A DNA stretch of 33,708 nt from NCBI GenBank assembly GCA_003599475.1, contig QZKK01000179.1, forward strand, positions 1 to 33,708, given 5' to 3'. This document shows positions 23,890 to 31,684 of the stretch, piece by piece. Both the position numbers and the translations under genes were made by a program. Origin of the DNA: Desulfobacteraceae bacterium. Lineage in GTDB: Bacteria; Desulfobacterota; Desulfobacteria; Desulfobacterales; SURF-15. How positions within the stretch are numbered: position 1 is the first letter of the stretch; each line of letters begins with the position of its first letter. The notes under the pieces are model-generated. The model had not been told where the DNA came from. It did not search any database and worked only from the letters and a program-made list of their open reading frames with translations.

Positions 23890-25545
23890 ATGGATTCCAT
23901 CACTGGTTGGGTGAAGCAGCCAAAGCCGGCAGGCGGATTGGACCACCTTGGTTCACAGGCGCCCTGCATCAACATCTACGCGAGGCTATTGCCGGGAATT
24001 ACAAATGTCACAGACCGCGCAAGGTATTATTCCTTCTACCCGTGGATCCTCTGGGCTTACGATAAAGAGCACAGCAGCATTAAATGGGCAGAGTTTGTCG
24101 AGGTTTTCCGCAAGGCCGATTGTCTATTCACTTTGATCGCCGCTCGCCACGCCAACCAAACTGATCAAAATGACGATAACCATGGAATCGCAATGATCGG
24201 CCGCGACACTCTTGTGAAAGCCATCAGGCATTTGGAAGTCGGCCAGTCGATGCGTCTGTCCACATACGCTACTATGGAAAACGGAAACCCCAATCGCTAT
24301 TTCAAAAATAAACTGGGCGGGCTGGGCCAATATTATTTAGGCCCATTTAAAGACCTCAGCCTTATGGAGGGAAATAGCCGGACAGGTGTCCAGTGCACCA
24401 GGGAACGAGCACAGCCGATTGCCGAAGCTATGGATGCCGGAGTCGATCGGAAGCTCTTTTTCGAAACCCTCAGCCGTGATGCAATAACCTCCGAAACGTT
24501 AGACCGCTTGGCTGCCTTCTGCCCCTGCCGCTTGATCGAGAAATCATCGGAGCACTCCGTGCTTGTGGACATGTTTTTTGACCGGCATAGCCTGTTTGGC
24601 GAAGAGGGAGAACAGAGGCGACGCACGCTTTGCCTGATTATGCACCTTATCGATCAGATCTGCAAAAAAGAAAATGAAGCCATAGCATCCTTCGATCATT
24701 TTGTCTTTCGGGCTGCCGTGTACACCGGATACCTGCCGGGCGGTCATCCATGGAAGGTGCCCGAGGCACTTGAGGGCACGCGGGCTGCTTGGGCTGTGTA
24801 CCAGAGAAATGAGATTCTCTCAGTTGCCGGCCAGGCTGTTTTTTGGGTTGCCCTTAGAATGATACAGGATGCCGAATCCTCGTTCCGGAACACTTCTGAT
24901 TTCGTCAAATACTTTATGGATTCCAAAATTGTATCGGAGTGCATCGGAAAACGAGGACGATTAAATTTCTCCGACGCGGTAAGAGATGTCAAGTCGCGCA
25001 TTCCGGAATTAAAAGCTTGGGGCAATCCAAATCATGAGCTTGCTTTGGCTCGACAGATCTATGAAAACTGTACCAAGCAGCCTCTTGAAAAAACGTTATC
25101 CGATGCCTTGGATTCCCTGATCCTATTGGCCGCCCGTGATGATGTGCAGGAAAGGCCATATGGCCCGTTCATTTTTCCCGACGGCTATTTCAGCTATTAT
25201 CCGATCAATTTGAATTCCTTCCGTCAATACTGCGCAGCTACCTGGAGCGGCTTCTCTCTTGAGGAGTTTCTCGCATGGATGGTATGCCAATGGGGGATCG
25301 AGACTCACCTTCGTGTCGCTCTCCGAAAGCTTCGCTCAAGTGGCCTGAATACTTTCAAGGTGCACCCGTCCGAGAAAGGGCTTCGAGTCAATGAACCGCC
25401 TCAGCCGGTTTTTACGGCCCCTCGTTTTCGCCAAGGGTTGCGAATGTTGAAGGATATCGGGGCAGTCGCTGCGGCAGAGAAAAATGATGAATACAGACTG
25501 ACAGAGCTCGGTCATAGACTCCTGGGGGAGACGGTTGGAAACTGA
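23890..25545 (+). CDS. Unclassified defence-type protein with RARYYSFYPW motif
   Basis: This 551-residue protein has no domain I can name with certainty. Its N-terminus contains GGLDHLGSQAPCINIYARLLPGI followed by NVTDRARYYSFYPWILW. This resembles in wording the start of DUF6361-type proteins (RARYFLFIPW), which are found beside PLD nucleases and helicases. The middle is helical, with CICK-free stretches and a Cys pair in FCPCRLI. The C-terminal 80 residues (FRQGLRMLKDIGAVAAAEKNDEYRLTELG) look like a winged helix. The ATG at 23890 is preferred to a GTG at 23839 because the conserved part begins right after it; neither has a strong ribosome site. It overlaps the PLD gene by 11 bases. Confidence 0.72.
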   Translation: MDSITGWVKQPKPAGGLDHLGSQAPCINIYARLLPGITNVTDRARYYSFYPWILWAYDKEHSSIKWAEFVEVFRKADCLFTLIAARHANQTDQNDDNHGIAMIGRDTLVKAIRHLEVGQSMRLSTYATMENGNPNRYFKNKLGGLGQYYLGPFKDLSLMEGNSRTGVQCTRERAQPIAEAMDAGVDRKLFFETLSRDAITSETLDRLAAFCPCRLIEKSSEHSVLVDMFFDRHSLFGEEGEQRRRTLCLIMHLIDQICKKENEAIASFDHFVFRAAVYTGYLPGGHPWKVPEALEGTRAAWAVYQRNEILSVAGQAVFWVALRMIQDAESSFRNTSDFVKYFMDSKIVSECIGKRGRLNFSDAVRDVKSRIPELKAWGNPNHELALARQIYENCTKQPLEKTLSDALDSLILLAARDDVQERPYGPFIFPDGYFSYYPINLNSFRQYCAATWSGFSLEEFLAWMVCQWGIETHLRVALRKLRSSGLNTFKVHPSEKGLRVNEPPQPVFTAPRFRQGLRMLKDIGAVAAAEKNDEYRLTELGHRLLGETVGN

Positions 25546-28099
25546 GTGGGTCCCAATTCTCGAGATCCTCAAAAAGAAAGGAGGTTTCGAAGCCTCGATC
25601 ATTACCACTTTTAACGCCTACCTTCCGTTTTATGAAGAGATTATACTCCGGCATCTTATATATTCCGGATGTCGGCATAACGTGCTGATGATGGACACGG
25701 GCTGCTTGAGCGAATCGCTTGAAACCCCCACCTTGCGCCCGCAGTTTGCTGGCCACAGATACACGCTCATTCCGATTTCAACAAAAGGAGCCTTTCACCC
25801 CAAGATTGCCTTGTTGGTTTCCAAAAAGAAAGGACTGTTGTTGGTGGGCAGCAACAATATGACCCTCAGCGGGTGGGGTATCAACAAAGAGCTGACCAAC
25901 TGTATCACCTTTGGTGCAGGGGATAAGGAGGGGGTAAATCTGGTATCCCAAGCCTGGGCTTTCTTGAGGACTTGGCTCGACAGCGCATCCGAATTGTTGC
26001 CATCAGCTCTTCAAGATGCTTTTCAGGCCGTAAAGCAGTTTGCCCCTTGGTTGAACGACAATCCTCACTCTGAAGAAGGTGAGCTGCGATTCTATGGGTC
26101 CAAGCCCGAAGGAGAGACCATCTGGGCGGCAGTCTCAAAATCGATAGAAAAACCGATCGAACGTGTCACGGTGATCGGGCCTTTTTTCGACAGCCGTTTT
26201 GATTTCATTCACACTCTCAAACACGACCTGAACCCAAGAGAGATCGTCATTGGAATCGATCCCGAGACAGTCTTTATCCCCGAAATCGATCATAAATCGG
26301 AAGTTTTAAAGTTTGTCGATGCCTCACGAATCAATCAATCTTCCGGGTATCTGCATGCAAAAGCAATATTCATCGAGGGGATTTCAAGCAAAAAATGGCT
26401 TATCACGGGAAGCGCAAATCCATCAAGACCTGCATGGAATGCGCCCATGCAACACCGAAATGCCGAGGCGGTAATCATGCACAGCGGGCGCCTTGCCGGA
26501 GAAATCGGAGAAAAGTTAGGGGTTGCAGGTCTAAAAACGCTTGACCCTTTGTCCGAAGAAAACTGGTCGGAGATAAATAAAAGGTCGCGTTTGGAACAAG
26601 CCAAAGAGAATCCCGGTAAACCGAAGCGGTGCTTGGTGGGTATCGCTAAAAAGGGACTCATCCAAGTAGCCAAATCTGGATTCTCCGTTCTGGAATACCT
26701 CGGGGCGGTTTGTTTTGATGAATATCAAAAAAGGGTATGTGATTGCAGCCGATGCGAAACCATCGATGATTTCAATTCGATACCAGTTGCGAATGATTTT
26801 TCCAGCGTGAGGTTTTTGGAAATTCGCTTGAAGGGGGATCAAAGGGTATTTTGTCTGGTGCACCATGCGGAGGAGATTGCCCGGAGATCCATGAGCAGTC
26901 GACAGGTTCAATTCCGGAGAAATCTTGCCGCTCTTCAGGACGGAAGCTCGGATTTAGAAAACTTGATCGTAACCATTGAAAAAATCATTTTTGACGAACC
27001 CTTTGAAATTGATCCTTCCGCCAAGCATCGACAGCCACCCGGGAAGAAATCCCGGGTAACGAACGGCACACAAGAGATAACCACTTTGATGACAGATCTA
27101 AGCGAAGCAAAAAAGCAGAAGTTTCGAAGACGCATGGTAACATCCGGCGACATTGGTCATCTCTTGGATATTTTGATTCACCATTTGGGTGAAGGGCTCG
27201 AAAAAGATCCGGCTGAGTCAACTGATAAGCTCGGCCGGTCGGAAGAGGAACTCATTGGAACCGATGATGAGGAGCCGGAAGTAGAGATAGAGCCCATCGA
27301 CACCCCTAAACTGGTAAAAATTGCCAACCGAAAAGTCAGGCGACTTGTCCGGAGAATGATCCAAAATTTCGAAAAAGTCGACGGAATAAAGGAAGGTTAT
27401 GAAAAATGCCTAGTGAAGTTGCTGGGAGTATTGGCCCTTTTGCGGGAACTGAGAGTTTTGGACAACAAACTGGAAGACATTCCGTTTGGAGAAACATTCG
27501 TCCCCGTCCACGAACGCGAGCTCCTTTTGAAGCAATCTGTCAAATACCTGTACGGGAGGAATCATAATTTTTTAGCAAAGATCGAGCTAAGCGTACACTC
27601 GCACCCCTGGGACGAGGTGTCGCGGCTGCTTGGCCTACTTTTGTGGCTTGCCCACGACTGCGGAGCGCGCCTAAACGATGTCAAAGGATTCAATGAACCC
27701 CCGGAAGAAGAAAAGAAGCGGATTTCAAATGTATCTTTAATGCTCCTTATCACCCCTGACGCCGTTTCCGACTGCGAGGCGTCAAATGAGGCAAAACTCA
27801 GCATCGAAAAAACGACTCGAAAGCACCGAATGGTGATAGCCAAGGAGTGGATCAAAGAGCACAAAAGAATGGGGGAGAAGCTTTTTCAATTAAAACGGAG
27901 AGCTCATATACTCCATAAAAGAATCAACGGTCAGCCTCGGGCAGGGTACGCAGCTTTCATCAGGAATGAGATCAATCCGACGTTTTCCCTTATCCTGAAT
28001 CCCGGGGATCCAGTTACTTTGACTGACGTTTGTAGCGAAAATGGGAAAAAGATGTACCATGCTGCTAAAGTGGCGGCATTCAAGATCCCTCAGCCGTAA
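25535..28099 (+). CDS. Phospholipase D-like nuclease with two HxK motifs
   Basis: This 854-residue protein carries two PLD catalytic half-sites: H88-x-K90 with GSNN at 105-108, and H274-x-K276 with GSAN at 292-295. These fit a PLD-family nuclease that works as a pseudodimer. The remaining 550 residues are helical and charged, with a CDCSRC cysteine group near residue 400, an acidic stretch (TDDEEPEVEIEP), basic helices and a C-terminal domain ending in GDPVTLTDVCSENGKKMY. The start is TTG with GGGGGAG five bases before it; no earlier ATG exists in frame. It is translationally coupled to the RARYYSFYPW gene. A helicase relic follows directly, so this looks like the nuclease of a multi-part defence system. 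Confidence 0.82.
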   Translation: METEWVPILEILKKKGGFEASIITTFNAYLPFYEEIILRHLIYSGCRHNVLMMDTGCLSESLETPTLRPQFAGHRYTLIPISTKGAFHPKIALLVSKKKGLLLVGSNNMTLSGWGINKELTNCITFGAGDKEGVNLVSQAWAFLRTWLDSASELLPSALQDAFQAVKQFAPWLNDNPHSEEGELRFYGSKPEGETIWAAVSKSIEKPIERVTVIGPFFDSRFDFIHTLKHDLNPREIVIGIDPETVFIPEIDHKSEVLKFVDASRINQSSGYLHAKAIFIEGISSKKWLITGSANPSRPAWNAPMQHRNAEAVIMHSGRLAGEIGEKLGVAGLKTLDPLSEENWSEINKRSRLEQAKENPGKPKRCLVGIAKKGLIQVAKSGFSVLEYLGAVCFDEYQKRVCDCSRCETIDDFNSIPVANDFSSVRFLEIRLKGDQRVFCLVHHAEEIARRSMSSRQVQFRRNLAALQDGSSDLENLIVTIEKIIFDEPFEIDPSAKHRQPPGKKSRVTNGTQEITTLMTDLSEAKKQKFRRRMVTSGDIGHLLDILIHHLGEGLEKDPAESTDKLGRSEEELIGTDDEEPEVEIEPIDTPKLVKIANRKVRRLVRRMIQNFEKVDGIKEGYEKCLVKLLGVLALLRELRVLDNKLEDIPFGETFVPVHERELLLKQSVKYLYGRNHNFLAKIELSVHSHPWDEVSRLLGLLLWLAHDCGARLNDVKGFNEPPEEEKKRISNVSLMLLITPDAVSDCEASNEAKLSIEKTTRKHRMVIAKEWIKEHKRMGEKLFQLKRRAHILHKRINGQPRAGYAAFIRNEINPTFSLILNPGDPVTLTDVCSENGKKMYHAAKVAAFKIPQP

Positions 28100-28169
28100 A
28101 CATCGGATTAGGTTAAGCGGGATGATATGCGGTTGAAGAAAGGGGAAAAATTTCACCAGAGAGAGGAGA

Positions 28170-28574
28170 CACGGTTCCCCGAGAAAGAGGCTGATACTGG
28201 CCTTCTATACGCCATTTTTCCCCGATGTACTGGTCTGCAGCCGGGTGATGGGCGAAGGGATTGACCTGCACCGGTATTGTCGGTATGTGATACATCACGA
28301 TTGGACTGAACCCGAGCGACATCGAGCAGGCGCACCGGCAGGCTAGGATGCAAGGCGAAGGGAAAGCATCCGATTGGCGTCTTTTTTCAATACATCTCCG
28401 GAACCGCCGATGAACGGCAGTATCAATGTGATGACCGAACGGGAAAAATGGTTTCGGATCGTCATGGGCCAGGAGGAGGTCTCCAAACTGATCCCCGTTT
28501 CCGAGGATGCATACAGGCCGCTTCCGCTGGATGAATTTCAGAAGATATTGGTGTTTGATCTGGGGGTTTGTTGA
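28170..28574 (+). pseudogene. Relic: C-terminal end of a SNF2/RapA-like helicase
   Basis: Three frames together spell a helicase C-terminus. Frame one: SPRKRLILAFYTPFFPDVLV, SRVMGEGIDLHRYCRYVIHHD. Frame two from 28306: LNPSDIEQ. Frame three from 28367: HPIGVFFQYISGTADERQYQ. Back in frame one: VMTEREKWFRIVMGQEEV, PLPLDEFQKILVFDL. The blocks correspond to helicase motifs V and VI and the tail of SNF2-like helicases of the type found with DISARM-like PLD genes, where the consensus reads FNTPFFPEILVASSVMAEGVDL and HHDLxWNPSxxEQRTGR. The arginine-finger block is damaged, and everything before motif V is gone. It lies 70 bases after the PLD gene on the same strand. Confidence 0.78.
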
Positions 28575-29038
28575 AGGAGAGGTGTGATTTATATGAGGTT
28601 GAGACGCGTATTTTGAACCAAGCCGTTAACAGAAACAAGGGACGGTTTCCCAATGATTTTATGTTTGTATTGACGAGAGAGGAGATCATGAGGATATCAC
28701 AAATTGTGACATCCTCGAATATCAAATATTCCAAGAATGTTACAGCTTTTACTGAACAAGGTGTGGCAATGCTCTCGAGTGTTCTTAACAGTGATCGGGC
28801 AATTCAGGTCAACATACAGATCATGCGTGCATTCACGAAATTCCGTCAAATGCTGTCGAAATATGACGATTTAAAAAAGAAAATCGAGGCAATGGAAAAG
28901 AAATACGATGAAAATTTCAGAGTCGTATTTGAGGCAATCAAGCAGCTTATCGAGACGGAAGCAGCCCCGAAGAAAAAGATCGGTTTTACAGTAAAAGAAA
29001 AGCAGGCAAGATACAGGAGGAGCTCGAAAGACTCTTAA
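28568..29038 (+). CDS. ORF6N (KilA-N-like) domain protein, N-terminally truncated
   Basis: The ORF6N domain is obvious: CDLYEVETRILNQAVNRNKGRFPNDFMFVLTREEI and NVTAFTEQGVAMLSSVLNSDRAIQVNIQIMRAF, followed by a coiled coil and a KKKIGFTVKEKQARY end. The domain normally starts about 20-30 residues earlier with a block like IRGxxVMLDRDLA; here the frame begins with a TTG and only six residues before CDLYEVE. The break falls exactly at the stop of the helicase relic. ORF6N proteins are DNA-binding proteins of phages and accessory regions. Whether this short version is made is uncertain. Confidence 0.75.
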   Translation: MLKERCDLYEVETRILNQAVNRNKGRFPNDFMFVLTREEIMRISQIVTSSNIKYSKNVTAFTEQGVAMLSSVLNSDRAIQVNIQIMRAFTKFRQMLSKYDDLKKKIEAMEKKYDENFRVVFEAIKQLIETEAAPKKKIGFTVKEKQARYRRSSKDS

Positions 29039-29044
29039 GGTTTA

Positions 29045-29140
29045 CCTTTGCGTCTTGGCCTGCCCTGTGAAATTTCTATCCCATTTCAATGGGGCGCCTT
29101 TGCGTGAGGGTCTGATTCAGCCGCAGATGAATGCAGATGG
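29045..29140. repeat. Composite repeat, interrupted copy with inserted hairpin
   Basis: CCTTTGCGTCTTGG (29045-29058) and CGCCTTTGCGTGAGGG (29095-29110) are the two halves of the box that is continuous at 21563 and 22467. Between them are 36 bases (29059-29094) that fold as CCC-TG-TGAAAT, loop TTCTATCCC, ATTTCA-AT-GGG. A CCGCAGATGAATGCAGAT stretch at 29119-29136 completes the family resemblance. Confidence 0.65.
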
Positions 29141-29192
29141 CCATGATTATTGAGATGCTGGTATTCAACCGAGTTTTGACACGAGGTGAGGT

Positions 29193-29438
29193 ATGGCTTT
29201 AACGGATCTTTGGGAAAACTCGAGGCAGCAGATAGAGCGCAAGCATGTCCAGCAAATCATCGCCTTCGCAGGCGACGGCCATCTGCTGGACGGTGGGGTG
29301 GCTTCCAATGACTTTCGAAATTTTCTTACTCGAATTCCTACGGCCATGCTCCAAAAAATAGAGAGTGAAATTATCGATATGATTTCTATTGCTTCCCACA
29401 AACCGGCTGTAAGCGTAGAGGCTGGTTGGTATTATTGA
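29193..29438 (+). pseudogene. Stub of a restriction-endonuclease-like protein
   Basis: The 81-residue frame begins MALTDLWENSRQQIERKHVQQIIAFAGDGHLLDGG, then SNDFRNFLTRIPTAML. From memory this is the typical N-terminus of a family of larger predicted restriction endonucleases (pattern VQQIIAFAGDGKLRDGS, EFRxFL). After IPTAML the sequence departs and ends in VEAGWYY, which resembles a later point of the same family (VxxGRY), so an internal deletion followed by a stop is likely and the nuclease domain is missing. GAGGTGAGGT directly precedes the ATG. It is 13 bases before the DarG gene and probably shares its transcript. Confidence 0.5.
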
Positions 29439-29451
29439 GAGAGGGAATAGC

Positions 29452-30027
29452 ATGATCAAATCAACGAAAGGTAATTTGCTGGAGGCCAAAGTCGACGCAT
29501 TGGTAAATACTGTTAATTGCGTCGGTGTGATGGGGAAGGGAATAGCCCTTCAGTTCAAACAGGCATTTCCGGACAATTACATCGAATACGAGAATGCTTG
29601 CAAGAAGGGCCAGGTCCGAATCGGGCGCATGTTTATTTACAAACGAAACGATATGTTTTATCCGAAGTACATCATCAGCTTCCCCACAAAGCGGCATTGG
29701 AAAGCCAAGTCGAGACTCGAAGATATTGAGATGGAGCTTGAAGATTTAACACGGCAGATTAAAGACCTCAACATCAAGTCCATTGCCGTGCCTCCTTTGG
29801 GATCCGGCCTTGGCGGTTTGGATTGGAAGGACGTAAAAGTTCGTATCGTGAAGGCATTCGAAAAGCTTCCTGATACGGAAGTTCTGCTCTATGAACCGAA
29901 GGGTGCGCCAAAATCGGATGAAATCCCCATTTCGACATCCAGGCCCAATATGACAAAGAGGCCGAGCCTTATTGATCCGTCTTCTGGAACTCTACCAAAG
30001 TCAAGGTTACCGCCACAGCCTTCTTGA
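29452..30027 (+). CDS. darG: DarG-type macro-domain antitoxin, N-terminal part (frameshifted)
   Basis: Residues 1-150 are a macro domain of the DarG type: KGNLLEAKVDALVNTVNCVGVMGKGIALQFKQAFP, FPTKRHWKAKSRLEDIE, IAVPPLGSGLGGLDWKDV. DarG removes ADP-ribose from DNA and neutralises DarT. The frame runs off course after RPNMTK (about 29959) into a false tail (RPSLIDPSSG onward). Removing one base in the AAAGAGG run would give RPNMT-RGRALLIRLLELY and join the second part at 29972-30496, the normal DarG architecture. The gene for the DarT toxin, usually directly upstream, is absent. Confidence 0.82.
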   Translation: MIKSTKGNLLEAKVDALVNTVNCVGVMGKGIALQFKQAFPDNYIEYENACKKGQVRIGRMFIYKRNDMFYPKYIISFPTKRHWKAKSRLEDIEMELEDLTRQIKDLNIKSIAVPPLGSGLGGLDWKDVKVRIVKAFEKLPDTEVLLYEPKGAPKSDEIPISTSRPNMTKRPSLIDPSSGTLPKSRLPPQPS

Positions 30028-30496
30028 AATCCAAAAGCTGATGTATTTCCTGCAGAGTGTCGGTGAAAATCTTAAACTCAAATTCAAGCGAGACCAGTAT
30101 GGACCGTATGCGGAAAATCTGCACCATGTCCTTCAAAGGATTGATGGGCATTTCATTCGAGGATACGGCGATAGAAGCGGAAGATCGGAAATTTACCTGT
30201 TAAAAGGAGCTTCCGAGGAAGCGACATCTGTAATCGAGAAAGATGAGGAAGCTATTCAGCGACTGGAATCGGTAAAAAACCTCATCAAAGGATTTGAAAC
30301 GCCATACGGAATGGAACTTCTATCTACAGTTCACTGGATCGCAAGCGAGTTTCCGGAAGCCGCTAAGACTCCGGAGGCCGCAGTTGAAAAAGTCCAACAA
30401 TGGAGCACGCGGAAAAAATTCAAAATGAAGCCCCAGCACATTAAGAAGGCATGGCAAAGATTAAAAGAAGAGGCCTGGACTAAAGACGCTCAATAG
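29972..30496 (+). CDS. DarG C-terminal domain (second part of the frameshifted gene)
   Basis: This 174-residue frame is the helical C-terminal half of DarG: LLELYQSQGYRHSLLEIQKLMYFLQSVGE, FKRDQYGPYAENLHHVLQRIDGHFIRGYGD, GFETPYGMELLSTVHWIASE and a final WSTRKKFKMKPQHIKKAWQRL. In intact DarG this half follows the macro domain and contacts DarT. It lies one base out of frame with the macro domain. A TTG at 29972 could start it separately, but no ribosome site is visible. The sequence itself is not decayed, which suggests a recent frameshift or a base-calling error. Confidence 0.75.
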   Translation: MIRLLELYQSQGYRHSLLEIQKLMYFLQSVGENLKLKFKRDQYGPYAENLHHVLQRIDGHFIRGYGDRSGRSEIYLLKGASEEATSVIEKDEEAIQRLESVKNLIKGFETPYGMELLSTVHWIASEFPEAAKTPEAAVEKVQQWSTRKKFKMKPQHIKKAWQRLKEEAWTKDAQ

Positions 30497-30663
30497 GGGG
30501 AAGCACCGGGACATTCCATAAAAAGTAAATAACTGGGGGAGACCGGGACGTTTCGTTGACAAGTAGTCAGTTCTGCGAAAGGCTGAAGAGTTGAACCTCG
30601 ATAGCCGGAGCATCCATGATGACGGTTTCGTCAAAAAAAGTCCGGAAATAGTTTGGACAGACT
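30497..30663. other. Intergenic stretch with short direct repeats
   Basis: ACCGGGACATTCC (30507) and ACCGGGACGTTTC (30541) are near-identical direct repeats 34 bases apart. A TGACG-GTTT-CGTCA hairpin lies at 30624-30637 before an A-run. No gene is seen. The arrangement marks the right edge of the accessory region and could be the footprint of a lost element. Confidence 0.3.
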
Positions 30664-31593
30664 TTATCGTACGGGAATATCCGGGATCTGTCTTTGGGTG
30701 TGTTTTTCGAGGAACCGAATGGTCCGACCGATTTCTTCTACATTCATCCCGTGCTCGAGGCCGCGGTCGTTGTACACCTTTACCAGGGAGCGAATGTCCA
30801 TGTTTCCTCCGGGCTCAGACGCAAAGGGGGAGCCGCCGACTCCACCCCAGGCGGACTCCCATTGATCGACTCCGGCTTCGATGGCTGCATGGATTGAGGG
30901 CTCGGTCATCTCGGGAAGCGGGTGTAAATGCGCTCTTACAAGCACATCCGGCCGGGCGGACTTCAGGCGGCGGATCAAGCTTCCAACCGCTTCGGGCTCG
31001 GCGACTCCCACCGTGTCCGCCAGGGTGATTCCCTGCACCGGAAGACCCTGTCCTTCTGCAAAGGCCATCAATTGCTCCAGAAAGCCGATCGTCTGTTCCT
31101 CGGTCAGCGCCTCCTCCCGGTCTCCCCACGCCGTAGACAGCAGAAGCGTACTGAACGGGAGCCCATGGGCCTTGAAGGCTGCGATCAACCGGGCCATTTT
31201 CTGCTCGACGTGCTCCAAGGAATGCTGCCGGTAATTTTTCTCCCGATAGCCGGAGGTGGCCGCCGTAAGGAAAATCCCCTCGCGGGCCATTCCAGGGTGT
31301 TTCAGGAGGTCTTCGAGCCCGCTGGTGTTGAAGTAGAGAGCCCGCAAAACCACCCCGGCCGGAACCCTGGAAAGGGCTCCGCGGGCCAGGCGGTGCGAAT
31401 CGGAGAACCACTCCGCCGGCCCGAAGGAAGTCAATTCGATGTTTCTGACGCCCGTGCGCACCGCGTGCGCCAGCAACTGGAGCTTGGTATCGACGTCGGC
31501 ATTTCGAAGATCGATCGGCTGCTGGCTTCCCTCCCGGATGGATACGTCTATGAGAACGTCCACCAGCCGTACGGGATCCCTTCCATGAGTCAT
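30664..31593 (-). CDS. HMG-CoA-lyase-like enzyme (DRE-TIM family)
   Basis: This 309-residue protein is a TIM-barrel aldolase/lyase of the HMGL-like family. It has the opening DVSIREGSQ (usual D-x-x-R-E-G), the ITLADTVGVAEP block and the metal-binding RAHLHP. The lyase signature at the active site is normally GGLGGCPFAPGATGN; here it reads GGVGGSPFASEPGGN, so the catalytic Cys is Ser. It may therefore act on a different acyl substrate or be a related lyase, not a true HMG-CoA lyase. The ATG at 31593 has GAGGAG six bases upstream; the open frame further upstream overlaps rubrerythrin and is not used. It follows rubrerythrin by 91 bases on the same strand. Confidence 0.8.
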   Translation of the reverse strand: MTHGRDPVRLVDVLIDVSIREGSQQPIDLRNADVDTKLQLLAHAVRTGVRNIELTSFGPAEWFSDSHRLARGALSRVPAGVVLRALYFNTSGLEDLLKHPGMAREGIFLTAATSGYREKNYRQHSLEHVEQKMARLIAAFKAHGLPFSTLLLSTAWGDREEALTEEQTIGFLEQLMAFAEGQGLPVQGITLADTVGVAEPEAVGSLIRRLKSARPDVLVRAHLHPLPEMTEPSIHAAIEAGVDQWESAWGGVGGSPFASEPGGNMDIRSLVKVYNDRGLEHGMNVEEIGRTIRFLEKHTQRQIPDIPVR

Positions 31594-31684
31594 CTCCTGC
31601 TCCTCGAAACAGATCCGGTATCTTGCACGGATCCCTTGGCCCCCGCGCGCCCCGGCAGGCCGGTGCCTCTGGGAGCCCCCGGTT

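Noticed and set aside
30624..30640. Rho-independent terminator after the lyase-like gene
   Set aside because: On the minus strand the T-run comes before the TGACG/CGTCA hairpin instead of after it, so it does not have terminator form.
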